Assembly: GCA_030180135.1 (NCBI GenBank)
Contig: CM058235.1
Span: 18,748,720-18,812,719 of the forward strand
Source: Orychophragmus violaceus
Lineage: Eukaryota; Streptophyta; Magnoliopsida; Brassicales; Brassicaceae
Reading direction: 5' to 3'
Length of the DNA stretch: 64,000 nt
Shown here: positions 22,561 to 35,163 of the stretch, piece after piece
How positions within the stretch are numbered: position 1 is the first letter of the stretch
Layout: every line of letters starts with the position of its first letter
The notes under the pieces: generated by a model
Told to the model about the DNA's origin: nothing
What the model saw: the letters and a program-made list of their open reading frames with translations, nothing else
Databases searched by the model: none
Translations under genes and position numbers: made by a program

Positions 22561-23984
22561 AGATATTACATCGGATAAGTCATATCCATACCGTCCTCCT
22601 CTGCTTCATCCTACCCAACACTGTTTGCCCTGAAATATTCCGATTCCGTCTCACCGACACTTTTGAAAGTAGGTAATTGTTTACCACGTCGACTCTCTTA
22701 ACATCCCCATGTCCTGAGAGGCGCATAACGAGAGAGATGCTCCGGTGTTGAATTTAGAGCGGTGAAGGGGATGATGTTATTGTTGACGCATGAGATGATT
22801 GCAATGATGAGAGGTTCAAAAAGGTTTTCAAGAGGGGACAAAGGTAAGCGTAGATAAGGACGCATATGGTAATAATGAAGAAAAAGAAAATGAACAAAGG
22901 GAAGCAGAAGATAAGGACACGTATGGTGATTATTGCTACTTTCATAGTCTGTGCCTTGTTTGATTTTTGGTAACGACATTATCATTATGGGACCATAGCC
23001 ATCTTTTTTCTAGTTCTGTGTTGTATTTCTACTTTTTTGGATTTTGTGTCTTATCTTGTTTAGTAATGACATTATCATTATGGGATCAAAATTTTATGTT
23101 TTGGCTAGTTGTATATCAATTTGATAGAAGTTTAAATTAGCACAAACACAAAGGAACAACATCAATTAATAACGACAACAACAACAACAACATAGAAGAC
23201 ATCAACAAAAACAACAGAAAACGAAAAACCACCAACTAAAACAGCAGAGAACAATGAGATGAAAATTGGAATCGGAATTAGAATTAGAGATGAATGGAGA
23301 CGGTCATGTTATTGGTTGAATGAATGAAAACAGGTAATTGGAATGTGATGAAGTGTTGCTTGGTTGTTGATGATTGTTGAGTGATAACCTATATGGTTAA
23401 GATGAATAAGTTGTGAACCAGACAATTGTGTGATGGTTGATTTTTGAGGTGAGATAGTAATAGAGAGTGTGTGAATAGAGAAAATAGTCCTTTTATGCAT
23501 GTTGTTTGTAAGGATACGTGGACCAAAGTAAATGGCGGTGATGTGACCTTTGTATGGGGGCGAATCGGGCCCTTGGTGTAAGCCAGTAAAGATAGTGATA
23601 AGATATATAAAATCAATACATAAATATATTTTTAATATATGTTATCATTTATATATATAAATTAAAATTTTATATAAATAATACGAATTTATTATACAAA
23701 ATCTAAAAAATATTTATTAATACTTAAAATATTCATAAACATTTGAATATTTATCATCTTATTTTTTATTTTTTATTAAAAATTATGTATATTTCAAAAA
23801 TAAAATTAAAATCTTTATAAATATTTTTCATCTAAACTGTTTTTTTTTATTTTTTAGTCAAAGTTATATATTTCTAAAATAAATTTTTAAAAATATTCAA
23901 AAATATCTCATATTTTGAGATTGAATATAAAGCCAAAAGCAATTCTAAATTAATGTAAAGATTTAGTATCGTTATACTCTTTAA
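22561..23984. other. Spacer without recognised genes
   Basis: 22600-23600 has moderate complexity with ORFs I do not recognise. 23160-23240 is an AAC-rich stretch. 23600-23980 is very AT-rich. Nothing supportable as a gene. Confidence 0.4.
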
Positions 23985-24155
23985 TGTTTTTCTGAATAAG
24001 TATGTAGGTGTTTTTTTGGTTTCGTGGGACATTAATGTTTTAGGTCATGAATGATTCATATTAACAGGATGGAGAATGAAAAATTGATGTAAAACTAGGT
24101 TTAGAAATTATAACCTTACATAGGTCAGATATTTGGGTATACTAGATTCTAAACA
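23985..24155 (+). repeat. Dispersed repeat, copy 1
   Basis: Direct similarity to 62055-62235, including GAATGATTCATAT, TTAACAGGATGGA and ATTAGATTCTAAACA-like stretches in the same order. It ends where the Copia RNase H remnant begins. Confidence 0.7.
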
Positions 24156-24535
24156 ATTCATGGTGTAGAAAGAAGAAAACAGCAATGTTTTTTTCTACCA
24201 ACGAAGCGGAGTACAAAGCTTTGATACTCGCAACTCAACAGTGTATATGGATTTGAAAACTTCTTGAAGAACACTATGAGCCAGTCACTAAACCACTCGT
24301 CATCTATGGAGATAATTAAAGTGCTATCAAGTTGGCTAATAACCCGATATTTCATGCAAGGACGAAGCATATTGAATTGGAGCATTATTTCATACGAGAG
24401 AAAGTTCTTAATGGAATAATCGAAGCACTGGAAGTTCGAAGCGAGGAAAACGTTGCATATATCTTCACCAAGTCATTAACAAAAAATCAATTTGATTTAC
24501 TACATTTGAAGTTCGGGTTGGTTGACAAAATCTAG
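24156..24535 (+). pseudogene. Copia RNase H C-terminal remnant
   Basis: Reads STNEAEYKALILATQQCIWI (the SxAEAEY motif), a stop, KPLVIYGDN, a stop, SAIKLANNPIFHARTKHIEL, HYFIREKV and TKSLTKNQF, to a stop at 24533-24535. This is the conserved end of Copia pol. It is followed by a purine tract (AAGGGGGAATC) and an LTR-like segment. Confidence 0.85.
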
Positions 24536-24550
24536 TTTAAGGGGGAATCT

Positions 24551-24933
24551 TGAAATTAAAATTGATTTTGGATCAATCATAATTTTGGGTCTATTACTAA
24601 ATCATTTAGATTTGGCCAAGCTCAAGATTAAGCTCACATTCCCCAAATTATCAAAAAATAATGTAGAAGGTTTCTATCCTCTTAAATGTTTTTAAATATT
24701 TCTACGAATAGTTATTTAGATTTGTATTTAGAAAAGTCTAGATGGTTGTGTGATAAAAAAAATTTAGAAAAGTCAAGAAGCTCGACAAGTGAACAAAAAA
24801 CAAGTTTAAATAGAAACAGAGTTCATCATAATTTCTCTACACTCTCTAAATGTGCTTCAAGTACTTTCTAAGTGTGGTCTTCCATATTCTTCTCATATTT
24901 AGAGAATTGTTCTCTTTGTTTCCCTCAGGAATT
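24551..24933 (+). repeat. Probable Copia 3' LTR
   Basis: Starts TGAAATTAAAATTG right after the purine tract of the Copia remnant. The end is uncertain. TGGTATTAGGC at 24934 resembles a tRNA-Met primer site, which would place the LTR end at 24933 and imply that internal sequence once followed. Confidence 0.5.
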
Positions 24934-24994
24934 ATGGTATTAGGCTAGTGATAAACTATCAAAGTTTCTTAACTAAAAAGAGGAGAGGAGGGGA

Positions 24995-25016
24995 GGGGGG
25001 GGGGGGGGGGGGGGGG
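24995..25016 (+). repeat. 22-base G run
   Basis: An uninterrupted G homopolymer preceded by AGGAGAGGAGGGGA. Length is liable to sequencing error. Confidence 0.8.
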
Positions 25017-25332
25017 ACAGTGTGCCAACATTTGGAGGTTTCATTAGGGCTTACATGGAAGAAAAGAAGAATAACACATGTGAAGAAAACTAAACCGATA
25101 TAAGAAGGGATTTGTAAAGGAAGCTTAGTCGTTTCTTGTTTAGGCATTTTTATGACAAACTCAAACAATATCCTTTTCCTCGGCCTTGCAATTGCAAATA
25201 CTGAAAATAAGCATTTGACCACCTGCCGTTTTGTAGAGTTTGAATAACTTCAACCAAAAAAATGGTGAACGAAAGGATTTTTTTTAGTGAAGGATGTTGT
25301 TCAGTGTATCACTTAGTTTATTACCAAACTAA

Positions 25333-25527
25333 CTAAAGGGGAACTCGGAGCAACTTTGGAGGCCTATTTCCTGAGTCATCCAGGTACGTTGCGTTATACC
25401 AGTTATTCACATTGAATTTAGTCCTACTTGTGTCCAAGAGATTGTATGCCAAGGCAACCAAAGCGTAATCAAACAAACGAAAAACAAAACAGAAACGTTC
25501 AGAAAATCTCATTTGCATACTAATCAA
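25333..25527 (-). pseudogene. Exon-like fragment of unknown gene
   Basis: Minus-strand ORF with AYNLLDTSRTKFNVNNWYNA and TYLDDSGNRPPKLLRVPL, ending in a stop. Composition is that of a real coding exon, but I do not recognise the family. No continuation is visible; CACTA-2 starts 46 bp to the right. Confidence 0.3.
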
Positions 25528-25572
25528 TTATTTCAGATAAATGACAAATAAGTATAAAAAACCTGCTACAAT

Positions 25573-27510
25573 CATTACAAGAAAACTGTCTCAAAGCCAC
25601 GGAAAATTTGTGGCTATGAGCAAATATTCATTTCTGTAATGACTATAGCCACATATACCTACAAAATTATTTCGTGGCTATGGACTCGTGGATATCACAG
25701 AATTATGGCAATTTGTGGCAACGTTTCCACGGATTAGCCACAAATAGCCACTAACATATTTCATGGCTATATTTCCATAAATAGCCACAAATATTTATTT
25801 GGCTTTTTTTTTAAAATAACAAAAAAATACAAAAATACAAAAAGTATTTAATCATTAAATAGTTTTATTTATAAACAAAATACAAAAGAATATATATATA
25901 TATATCGTCCCATATCTATCGCCGCTGCTTCCACGGACTGCTGTCACCGCTGCAGCACATACCGGTGACCACACCTCACACGGCGGTGACAGAGATGAGG
26001 CAGAGAGAGCTGGGAGAAGCGACAGCGATTGCTTGGAAGATTTGACAGCTTGGGACAACAATTGCTTGGGATATAGATCTAACGATTCAAAAGGTGATCC
26101 TTGTGATGGAACTTATAATCAATAAGAAAATAGTTTAAATGTAATTGATATATAATAATTAAAAATGGTTTTAAACATCAAAAAAAAAATTTAATAATAA
26201 TAAATTTAAGATTGTAAGAGATAAAAAATTTAAAAGTGTTAAAATTTTAAAAATTACCAGAAATAATAAAATGGGCATATATAATAAGTAAAATGATTTG
26301 AAAATAATAAAATGATTAAAATTGATTTTAATTTTTGTTTACATGATTTTTTGTTTGAAAGTTTTATTCCTGAATAATAAAATGATTTTAAAATTGATTT
26401 AAGAGTAATTTGAAACATATTGAAGGGTTATAGTTCAGAATTTTTATTTTTCAGAATAATAATTAAGGGTTATAATTATAATTCAGGATTTGTTAATTAG
26501 GTTTTTGATTGAGGAGTGGGGACTTAAGATTTAAAATATGGTTTGATTTGAATTTTATTGAAATATTTTGTAATTGTTATATTTTGTTTTATAATATATA
26601 ATGTTTTATATATTATATTAAGTTTAAAGTTTAAAGTATATATAGGTTCTGCTATTTGGGTAAATGTTTGGAGTTTAGGTTTAAGATTAAATTTATTTTA
26701 CTTTTCAGAACTAGTATATTTTACTAGTGTTGAAGTTTTAGTTATTAGATTTATGTTTATATTTTAGGGTTTTAGGGTTTATTTAGGTTTAGGGTTATAT
26801 TGAAATTTCAAATTAATGTTTGAAACTAGTATATTTGGAAATAGAAATTTCTTTTATAAATGTTGAATCTTAGTTTTAGATATGTTATAAAAATTAGAGC
26901 TTTGGTTATTAGATTTTTGTTTATTGGGTAACAAGGTTTAATGGTTATATATTTAAAGTTTCAAATCAATGTTTGAAAATAATATGTTTGGAAAATAGTT
27001 TTTTTTAATAAGTGGTGTAGTTTAAATTATTATATTTTGTTGCTAATTTGGGTTTAAGGGTTTATTTAGGGTTTGAAGGGTTATATACTGAATGTTTCAA
27101 ATTAATGTTTGAAAATTAAATATTTGAAAAAGATTTTTTTATAAGTACTGTAGTTTTAATTATTAGATTTTGTTTATACTTTGGGTTTAAGGGTCTATTT
27201 AGAGTAGAGTTAATATATTAAATGTTTCAAATTAATGTTAAAAATAATACATTTGAAAAATAGAACTTTTTTTATAAGTGTTGAAGTTTTAATTATTAGA
27301 TTTTTGTTTATACTTTAGGGTTTTAGTGTTTATTTAGGGTTTATGGTACTATAATAGCCACAAATAGCCATGAAATAGGCACGTAGTTTATTTCGCGGCT
27401 ATTTTCTACGAATATCAACAAAATAACTCTGAAATCCGATTTTCTAATTTCATGACTATTTCGTAGCTATCCGTGGCTAGTTCGTGGCTATTTCACATTT
27501 TTCCGTAGTG
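25573..27510. mobile_element. Non-autonomous CACTA element, second type (CACTA-2)
   Basis: Left end CATTACAAGAAAAC (one base off CACTACAAGAAAAC); right end, reverse-complemented, CACTACGGAAAAATG. The 3-bp duplication AAT flanks it (25570-25572 and 27511-27513), as expected for CACTA. Subterminal arrays use AGCCACGAA/AGCCACAAA motifs instead of the GCGACTA motifs of CACTA-1 and CACTA-3. A GC-rich, gene-like patch lies at 25910-26080 (possible captured fragment) and a telomere-like repeat at 26590-27340. There is no transposase. Confidence 0.85.
26590..27340 (+). repeat. Telomere-like tandem repeat in CACTA-2
   Basis: Units of about 127-160 bp marked by CAAATTAATGTTTGAAA (about 26809, 26972, 27099, 27226), then TTATTAGATTTTTGTTTATA and TTTAGGGTTTTAGGGTTTATT. 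Similar, inverted, to the repeat at 15575-16072. Confidence 0.75.
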
Positions 27511-27563
27511 AATCTCAATTATCATGCATTCAGAATTTCCCTTCTGATAGATAGATATATATA

Positions 27564-28732
27564 TTTTTCAACTGAAATGATACATTTTATTATACCAAAA
27601 AGATGCGTTTTTGGAATACAACAACCAGCAGAAGACAAGCCTTCTCTGGAAACTAAGCCGGTAGAATAAAGGAATATCCCGGGAAATAGAAGCACATAAA
27701 GGGTTGCTAGAACCTACAACTAATCAAACATAAGATAAACCAAAAACTGGCAATAACAAGCTAAACTTGAGAATCTAAACCCTTGCGAAGGATCTTGAAC
27801 GAGAGATATCGAATTTGCCCATAGCCCACCAAAAGATATCAACAACTTCTCGAAAACACGGCTGAGAGATAAAATCACACACCCAAAGAACTTAGACTTC
27901 ATAACCCGACAAGATAGAACCTAAGAAAGCTCCACAAACTCTTCCGGATACGGTAGCAACGCACACCTACGCGATCTATTAATCCCTAGATAGAAGCCCG
28001 AAACCAAACCCGATTCATACTAAAAAAGGGAAAACAAAGCCCAACCACCCGAAGAACACCGAATACAAAACGAAAACGGTAAAAGACTCGACTGGAAAAC
28101 ACTCACAGCAACCTCCGCAACAAATCTAAACCTGGCAAGCTAACAAGATAACACTAAAATTTTAGCCATCAAAATGAAAGCTTAGAAGAAGCAAAGACTA
28201 AACCAAAAGCTAACTATTTTAAACCAGCAGCTCATAAACAAAGATCTAGTCAAACCAAACCAGCTAAGCTACACAACTAACCATCAGACCAAACCAGAAC
28301 CAAATACTCGATCTAAACCTCACACCTGCGACCACACGAGCGAAAGAAGAAACAAGCTCGATACACCCACCCCGAGAAGAATCGCCAGACCTGAAGAAGA
28401 AGCTCTGAGCCGCACCATCTACAAACGGCGACCAGAGGAAACGTCGGCTGAGCAACAACGGCAAACGACAAGCTGAAAAGGACGGCGGCAACGAATCTGG
28501 AACCGAAAGAGGGAAGGAGATCTAAGTTTGAAACCGGTGAAGAAGGTCGGAGGAGCGACTAAAGAACTATACACGACAGGACCTACTCCGGCGGCGACAT
28601 GAAAGGACTTCGGCTGCCGGAGAGGTGACGGGAAAAGCAGATGCGCCGCGCCCCTGGAAGCTCGTCTGGGAGAGATTAGGGCGAACCCGGCGGTTCAATG
28701 AGTTTTGATAAGCACAGTTCAAGAATGATGGT
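27564..28732 (-). mobile_element. Non-coding retroposon with 16-bp target duplication
   Basis: TAGATAGATATATATA occurs at 27548-27563 and 28733-28748, directly flanking the segment. On the minus strand the segment starts GC-rich (CCGCCGGGTTCGCCCTAATC), becomes T-rich and ends GTTGAAAAA at 27564, a short A tail. Long target duplication plus A tail indicates LINE-machinery insertion. No ORF resembles a retrotransposon protein. The duplication overlaps a low-complexity sequence, so chance matching is possible. Confidence 0.6.
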
Positions 28733-28787
28733 TAGATAGATATATATACACATGGAAAGAGTAAGAAAATATCAAATATATTACAAT

Positions 28788-29226
28788 TTACCTTGTAGTA
28801 AGATTAGTAAGTAACTGAAGTTGATAATATAGAAATTCTCCTTCCACTTCATCTTTTGGAGATAGATCCAGTATGCCCAATTTCCTAGGTTTAGCCAACT
28901 GACAAAAAATTTCTCTGACTCTCCGCAATATGAAATCTCGCTTTGGTAATAAAAAAAATTCGCTTTGGTAGTTACAACAGATAGTGTTATCGCCAGCTTC
29001 CTGCAGATGTTTGTTTCCTTCTTCAGAGCCTGCCAAATGTTATAATGTTACCAAATGTCCTAAAAGTTGTTGAATAAATAATAAAGTCTCTATCATCAGG
29101 TTCGGCTGTCATCCTATCCACGTAGAATCTGTGATGCTTTTCAGGATCTTTCCCTTTCCCATCTCTGAAATTTCTGTGAATATAAGGATGATGACTGAAT
29201 CGAGGATATATATGCTCCATGGTCAC
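28788..29226 (-). pseudogene. Exon-like fragment of unknown gene
   Basis: Two frames in sequence: 29226-29023 (MEHIYPRFSHHPYIHRNFRD, HHRFYVDRMTAEPDDRDFII) and 29036-28788 (REIFCQLAKPRKLGILDLSP, KDEVEGEFLYYQLQLL), ending at a GTAAATTG donor-like site after TTR. Codon-like composition suggests a decayed or transposed gene. I do not recognise the family. Confidence 0.3.
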
Positions 29227-29660
29227 TGAATCATCAAAAAAAAAAAATAATAAAAACTAAATAAATGATTTAGTAGGTCGACTGTGCTTCTGTTATATTA
29301 CGTCTTAATTAGAAACGAGGTTGCCAAACATAGTGGAGAAAACCTCGTAGCTAAAAACCAATAGATAAATAGAACGTATGAGCGTTTTCCCAAAAATCCA
29401 AAAATTGGTGACCTCATTGCTGAGCCCGAGCATGTATTAGGCCTCCTAGCTCCTTGTGAGATATGTTTTGCGGAGGGAGGTCATGCTCGCCGCACCTGTA
29501 ACCACATCTTTTGTTTTACATCCACAGTGTATGCAAGGGTCGTCGGAAAATATTTAAACTGTATATCCAAGGCCTCCCCGTGATTCCCTTTCTCAAGAAG
29601 TGTAATACAAAAAAACAGATATGAAAAAGCTATATGAATGTGTTAAATATGAGATTATTA
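29227..29660. other. Spacer without recognised genes
   Basis: Mixed sequence with a short A tract at 29237-29247. No supportable feature. Confidence 0.3.
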
Positions 29661-30420
29661 CTTGTCCGATGGACCATTTGCCTTAAAACAATTGGAAGTC
29701 TCCTTTAAACATCTTAAAGTCGGTTTTACGTCTCCTTCCATGTGGCAGAATCTCAAGCTCTTTCTCAAAACAATCTAACATATTTGGCATTGAACTTAAG
29801 ACCTAGTTCTAAGTTCTGCTGGCCCATCTGCTGAAAGAAGTAGAAACCTGAAAATGAGATTGGTGTTGTCTATCGTGATAAAGAAACCACTTACTGCTCA
29901 TTCGAGAAACTTGAACCAAAACTCGAGTAGATTACCAATTAGGGTACCACAACACTGCAGAAGATTAAAATTTAGTACCACATTTTCCAAATTTGAATCC
30001 AACCAAAGCACAGCAGAGCAATGTATTAACTTGTTCGCTTAACCATAGTAAGTACCAATCAATGTATTACCATTTTCGACACTTATGAGTATTTTCTCCA
30101 GCAGAGTAATCTCAATCTAAGGGTAGAAGAACATGGTAAATTGTAGCTATATCACCCAAATTGGAAAAGATCAACAGACCAAGTTATCTAAATCTATGAG
30201 AATGTGATATATTGATACATAATTAGAACTTTTGACAAATCGAAGAATTGGTTTGAGAACTAGAAACCTGGAATAGACAAACACGGTTTCCTTCTTTGTC
30301 GACCAATTTTCATACGACAAATACTTTATAGGCGATAGATTCTCGAAATCAGTCATTACTCTCTAGACGTAATCGAGGATCCATTCCATTCCAATCTTCG
30401 AATGGATTCTCTGAGAGCTC
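29661..30420 (-). pseudogene. Degenerate host gene fragments
   Basis: Near 29780-29665 the minus strand reads MLDCFEKELEILPHGRRRKT and DFKMFKGDFQLF, a stop, then GKWS. This faintly resembles plastid-type polyketide cyclase/START-like proteins, but from memory only. At 30356-30240 MTDFENLSPIKYLSYENWST is another exon-like piece. The sequence upstream (30380-30720 on this strand) is pyrimidine-rich, like a plant 5'UTR. Frames are broken and identity is uncertain. Confidence 0.25.
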
Positions 30421-30738
30421 TTGTCAAGTTTTTTCGCCTCGATCAAAACCCAAACGTCGCCTATCAAATCCCCCATTTCCCATTTGACAAGCAATCAACC
30501 AAATAATCATCTTCATCGGTTTTAGTCTCATCCTTGCTATAATAATCTTCGTCGCTACAGGCGCATCAAGTAGTCAACTCGAGCCATGTCGAAAATAAAA
30601 ATTGAAGGAGGATAGAGGGGTGTGAGTGGACAGTGAATCTTTGAGAAGGTTGCGAGGAGGTTTGTGATTTCTTAAAATCAGTGAATATACTGTCTTCTCT
30701 GACAGAATCAAACTGTGTCCGTGAGAAGAAGACGAAAT

Positions 30739-30824
30739 TGTTAGTTAGGATATTAGTTAGGATATACTCTTATCCATATTGTTAGCATATCTCTCTATAT
30801 CTGTATAGTTACGATCCTATACGA

Positions 30825-30904
<80 letters not shown>

Positions 30905-30947
30905 TCACATTATCAATGAGAAGATCATCAAGTGTTCTACGCTTACA
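30739..30947 (+). repeat. 5' LTR of Copia-1
   Basis: TGTTAGTTAGGATATTAG to GTTCTACGCTTACA. It is about 55 bp longer than the 3' LTR, mostly because of the expanded AT microsatellite at 30829-30902. Confidence 0.9.
30829..30902. repeat. (AT)37 microsatellite in the 5' LTR
   Basis: Pure AT dinucleotide repeat. The matching position in the 3' LTR (about 35255-35272) has only a few TA units with interruptions. Confidence 0.95.
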
Positions 30948-31065
30948 TGGTATCAGACGCTTAAAGCAATCCAGCTTCAAAAACTCGCGATTTCCTCATA
31001 TCTCTCTCTCGTTCTTCTCTTCTACTTTCTAGCTCTTTCTCTCTCCTTCTCTCTCTTCAATCGTG

Positions 31066-32110
31066 ATGGCTGCCATAGTTAATCCGTCGTCCCTCACCTC
31101 ATCCGCGAAACCTTGGGGCATTAGTCAGATACGAGCCTACATCCCGATCATGCTCGATCTTGAGAAGATGAATTACGACGTATGGAGAGAACTCTTCGAA
31201 ACTCAATGTATGACGTTCGGATATCTAGACAATCTCGATGGCACAGCCATCGCCACACCTCAAACCGAGAAAGTGTGGAACGAGCGTGATAGCCTTGTGA
31301 AGATGTGGATTTACGGAACCATCACTGATTCGCTGACAGAGACAATCCTCAAGCCTAAAAGCACTGCTCTGGCTTGCCTTGGAGAATCTGTTTCGCGACA
31401 ATAATTAAATTGAGAACTCTAGCTCGAGAACGAGCTTCACACGATCAGCATTGGTGATCTATTTGTCAAGGATTACTGCCGTAAGATCAAGTCTCTCTCT
31501 GATCTGTTGGCAAATGTCGACTCCCCTGTTTCAGACCGGTCCTTAGTCATGCACTGTCTCAACGATCTCAATGACAAATTTGAAGGGATTCATAACGTTA
31601 TCCGACACCGTGTTCCGTTTTAGAGTTTCCTTGTGGCCCAATCGATGCTTATTGCAGAAGAAGAACGCCTCAAGCGATCGATCAAATAACATGTTATGAC
31701 TGATAAGAACACATCGTCACCGACCGTATTGTATGTTGCGGATCAATCAAATCAACAACAGTCTTACGATCACAACAACAACAACATGAATGGGAAAAAG
31801 AACAACCATGGACGTGGAGGACGCGGAAACCGTGGAAAAGGTCGATACAATCATTCCGGCTCTCACTAGTACCATAACAGTGGCTTTAGCTATCCACTCT
31901 GGCCGTATGGTCCTCCTCAGTGGCCATACCCATACTATCCAGGCGGTCAACAGGTGGTCCCAGCTGCACCAGCTTACCCATTTCCGCCCATGACACCTCA
32001 CCAGCCTGGTGTGCCTGGTCCATATCATCCATGCCAACCGAACCCTCAGCATGAAGCGCAAATGGCGCAAAACATGTACTCTGGAGCGACATCATCAAAC
32101 CTAGTCCCCA
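31066..32110 (+). pseudogene. gag: gag pseudogene of Copia-1
   Basis: MAAIVNPSSLTSSAKPWGIS, then LEKMNYDVWRELFETQCMTF, the usual Copia gag start (UBN2 type). Stops appear at 31402-31404 and near 31622 and 31687. A following glycine/asparagine-rich and proline-rich stretch (31780-32060) has lost any clear CCHC knuckle. Start chosen at the ATG 3 bases after the GTG that opens the frame. Confidence 0.75.
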
Positions 32111-35020
32111 AGGCCTTGGCGAACGCGTTCAACACAATGAAAATTCAGCAGCCGAATGATCCAGCTTGGTATATGGACTCGGGTGCAACTGATCACATAA
32201 CTGGTAACCAATGTAATCTCACTTCTGTTTTTAATTCGATCATCACTCCTTCGGTTTAAGTAGGTAATAGATCTTTTCTCCTGTTACAAATTCCGGTTGC
32301 TCTATTATATCAAGCAGCACATCTCGTCCTCTTTCACTAACCATGTGCTTGTTTTCCCGTCCACTGTTAAAAACCTGGTTTATGTTCGTCGCTTTGTCAC
32401 TGATAACAATTTCTCTATCGATTTTGACCATCTTCGTTTCTTTATTAAGGATCTGGAAACTAGGAAACTCCTGCTCCGATGTGATAGCCCAGGCCCTCTT
32501 TACTATGTGACTCCGTCCACGCCTTCTTTCGCTCTCAACACAAGAAGCTCGAAGACGGCTTGGTCATCTGGGATCTTCTGTTCATCGTTCTTTGATTACT
32601 TCGGGTTTTTTTTTTCTAAGAATAAGGCCGACTTGACTACTTTGTGTCATGCGTGCCAATTGGGTAAACACGTTAGGCTGCCTTTATATTCATATTCTAC
32701 TACATTTTCTGAACCGTTTCAAATAATACACTCTGACATTTGGACTTCTCCTGTCTTGAGTAACGGTGTTTTTAATAGCTTTTGTTTCCCGATCATTACA
32801 CTCATTTCATTTGTATCTATCCTTAGCACATAAAAAGCGAAACACTTTGGTAAATACATTCAGTTCTCTACTCTCATTAAAAATTAGTTTAACAAATCGA
32901 TTCGTTCATTTCAGTGTGACAATGGGGGAGAATTCACTAGTAAAGCCTTTCTTAATTACCTTGCGAGTTCGGGAACACAAATCCGCCTATCATACCCACA
33001 TACATCCCAACAAAATGGCCGAACTGAACGAATGCTTTTCACTATCAACAATATAGTGCGGACACTTCTTGTGCAAGCTCGCATGCTAATGTCATACTGG
33101 TTAGAGGCATTATTCACATATGTTTATCTTCTTAACCTTCTTCCTTCTTCCTCGATCAGAAATGATATTCCTTTTAATCGTTGTTTCGTAAATTTGTGTC
33201 ATACGATCACCTTCGAGTATTTGGATGTTTGTCCTATCCTAATCTCCTATCCACATCACCTCATAAACTTGCTCCTAGATATACAACTTGCATTTTTCTC
33301 GGGATATCCGTCGAATCACAAAGGCTACCTGTGCATGGATATATCATCGAGAAAGATAATACTCACACGACATGTTACCTTTCTCTAGGATACTTTTCCA
33401 TTCTCCTATCTCCCACCGGGCTCCCCCTCCACCGCCCGAGCTGGTACCTCCTCCCTCACCGGTTATTCCACCTCCACCACTTCATTCTCCCACTACTAGT
33501 ATTCAACCGCCGGTGGCTTCTATTCCAGCCCAACCTACTCATCCTGTGACAACCCGGCTCAAAGATTGTATCACGAAACCACTTGTGCGGATGTGTTTAC
33601 ATACTGATTCAATCTCACCAATCCCTTTTTGTCATGTACATGCTTCAAAAGATCCTAATTGGACTAACTCTATGCAGGTGGAATATGATGCTCTTATTAA
33701 ACGCATAACGTGGGGTTGGTTCTGCGTCTTCTTAATACTAATGTCATTCGTTCAATGTGGCATTTTCGCCATAAGTTTGATGCAGATGGAAAGCTACAGC
33801 GATACAAATCACGCTTGGTGACTAATAGAAAATCTCAACAACAAGGAATCGATTGTGATGAGATGTTTAGCCCAGTTGTCAAACCAGCTTCCATACAAAC
33901 GGTCCTACACGTTGCTCTAGCTCGTGGCTGGCCCATGCGTCAATGTGATGTCAAAAACGCCCTTCTTCATGGCGACTCGGAGGAAACAGTTTATATCCAC
34001 CAACCTCCAGGCTTTGCAGATAAGTCTAAACCAAATCATGTTTGCTTACTCTGGAGATCACTCAATGAGCTCAAGCAGGCTCCGAGAGCGCGGTATAATC
34101 TTTTTGCTTCAGTCACTTGAACCATTGGATTTGTCCAAAGCCGATCAGACTCGTCTCTATTCACCTTGGTTTGGGATAAGCCACAAGCTTTTCTTCTCTT
34201 ATATATCGATAACATAGTTCTTACAGCTGCTTCCACTAATCTTTGCGATCGAATTGTATCTAAACATGGAGCAGCGTTTGATCTCACTGATCTTGGATGT
34301 CTTCATCACTTTCTAGGAGTTGCAGTTATGTACAATATTGCATGCATCTTTTTGAGTCAGCAAAATTATGCTGCTGACATCCTACACCGTGCACAAATGA
34401 TGAGCTGTAACTCTACCACTACACCAGTGGACACGAAGACGAAGCTCGCGGCAGAGGACAGCCCACCGGTCTCTGATCCATCGTTATATCACAGCTTGGC
34501 CGATGCGTTACAATACCTCACATTCACACGCCCTGACATTGCATTTGCGGTTCAACATGTGTGTTTGTTTATGCATGATCCCTGAGAGAATCACTTCACA
34601 GCTCTAAATCGGATCCTTCGTTATGTCAAGGGAACCATTTGTCATGATGTCCAGCTGAAAGAATAATCGCTAACAGACCTGGTGGCATATTCAGACACCG
34701 ATTGGGCCAGTTGTCCCTCGAATCGCCGATCAACCTCGAGCTATGCGGTGTTTCTAGGCGACAGCCTGTTTTCTTAGTCTTCTAAATGCCAGAACACGGT
34801 ATAACGATCTAGTGCCGAGGCAGAGTATAGCGGAGTGGATAATGCTTTTGCTGAGACGTCATGGCTTCGCAATATTTTACTCGAACTCGGCTGTCCCCAG
34901 TCTAAGGAAACGGTTGTCTACTGGGACAACATTTCGGATGTCTACCTCTCTTGTAATCCGATCCAGCATCAACGGACAAAGCATGTAGAGATCGACCTAC
35001 ATTTTGTAAGCTAACGAGTT
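32111..35020 (+). pseudogene. pol: pol pseudogene of Copia-1
   Basis: Protease: AWYMDSGATDHITG near 32163. Integrase: CHACQLGKHVRLPL near 32650, HSDIWTSPVLS near 32731, CDNGGEFTSK near 32914 and QQNGRTER near 33006 (CDNGGE and QNG are conserved). A proline-rich linker covers about 33410-33540. RT: WHFRHKFDADGKLQRYKSRL, FSPVVKPASIQTVL, DVKNALLHGD and YIDN at the catalytic YVDD position (34201). RNase H: LRYVKGT, YSDTDWASC and SSAEAEYSG near 34812. Pieces lie in different frames with stops, so no polyprotein can be made. YIDN loses the second catalytic Asp. Confidence 0.85.
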
Positions 35021-35163
35021 TAACTTGGTTAGATCCGTGTGCTTCATGTCCCATCCTCTTCTCAATACGCAGATATCATCACCAAAGGACTTTCCTCTCC
35101 TTTATTCACTGACTTCAAAACCAGTCTCAACGTCCGTACACTTACCATTGGACTGCGGGGTAG

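Noticed and set aside
24995..25016. G-quadruplex regulatory element
   Set aside because: Only a homopolymer run in a non-genic context; likely slippage, and its length is uncertain.
30795..30980. ORF with a long IY repeat (also 63512-63700)
   Set aside because: Pure by-product of AT microsatellites.
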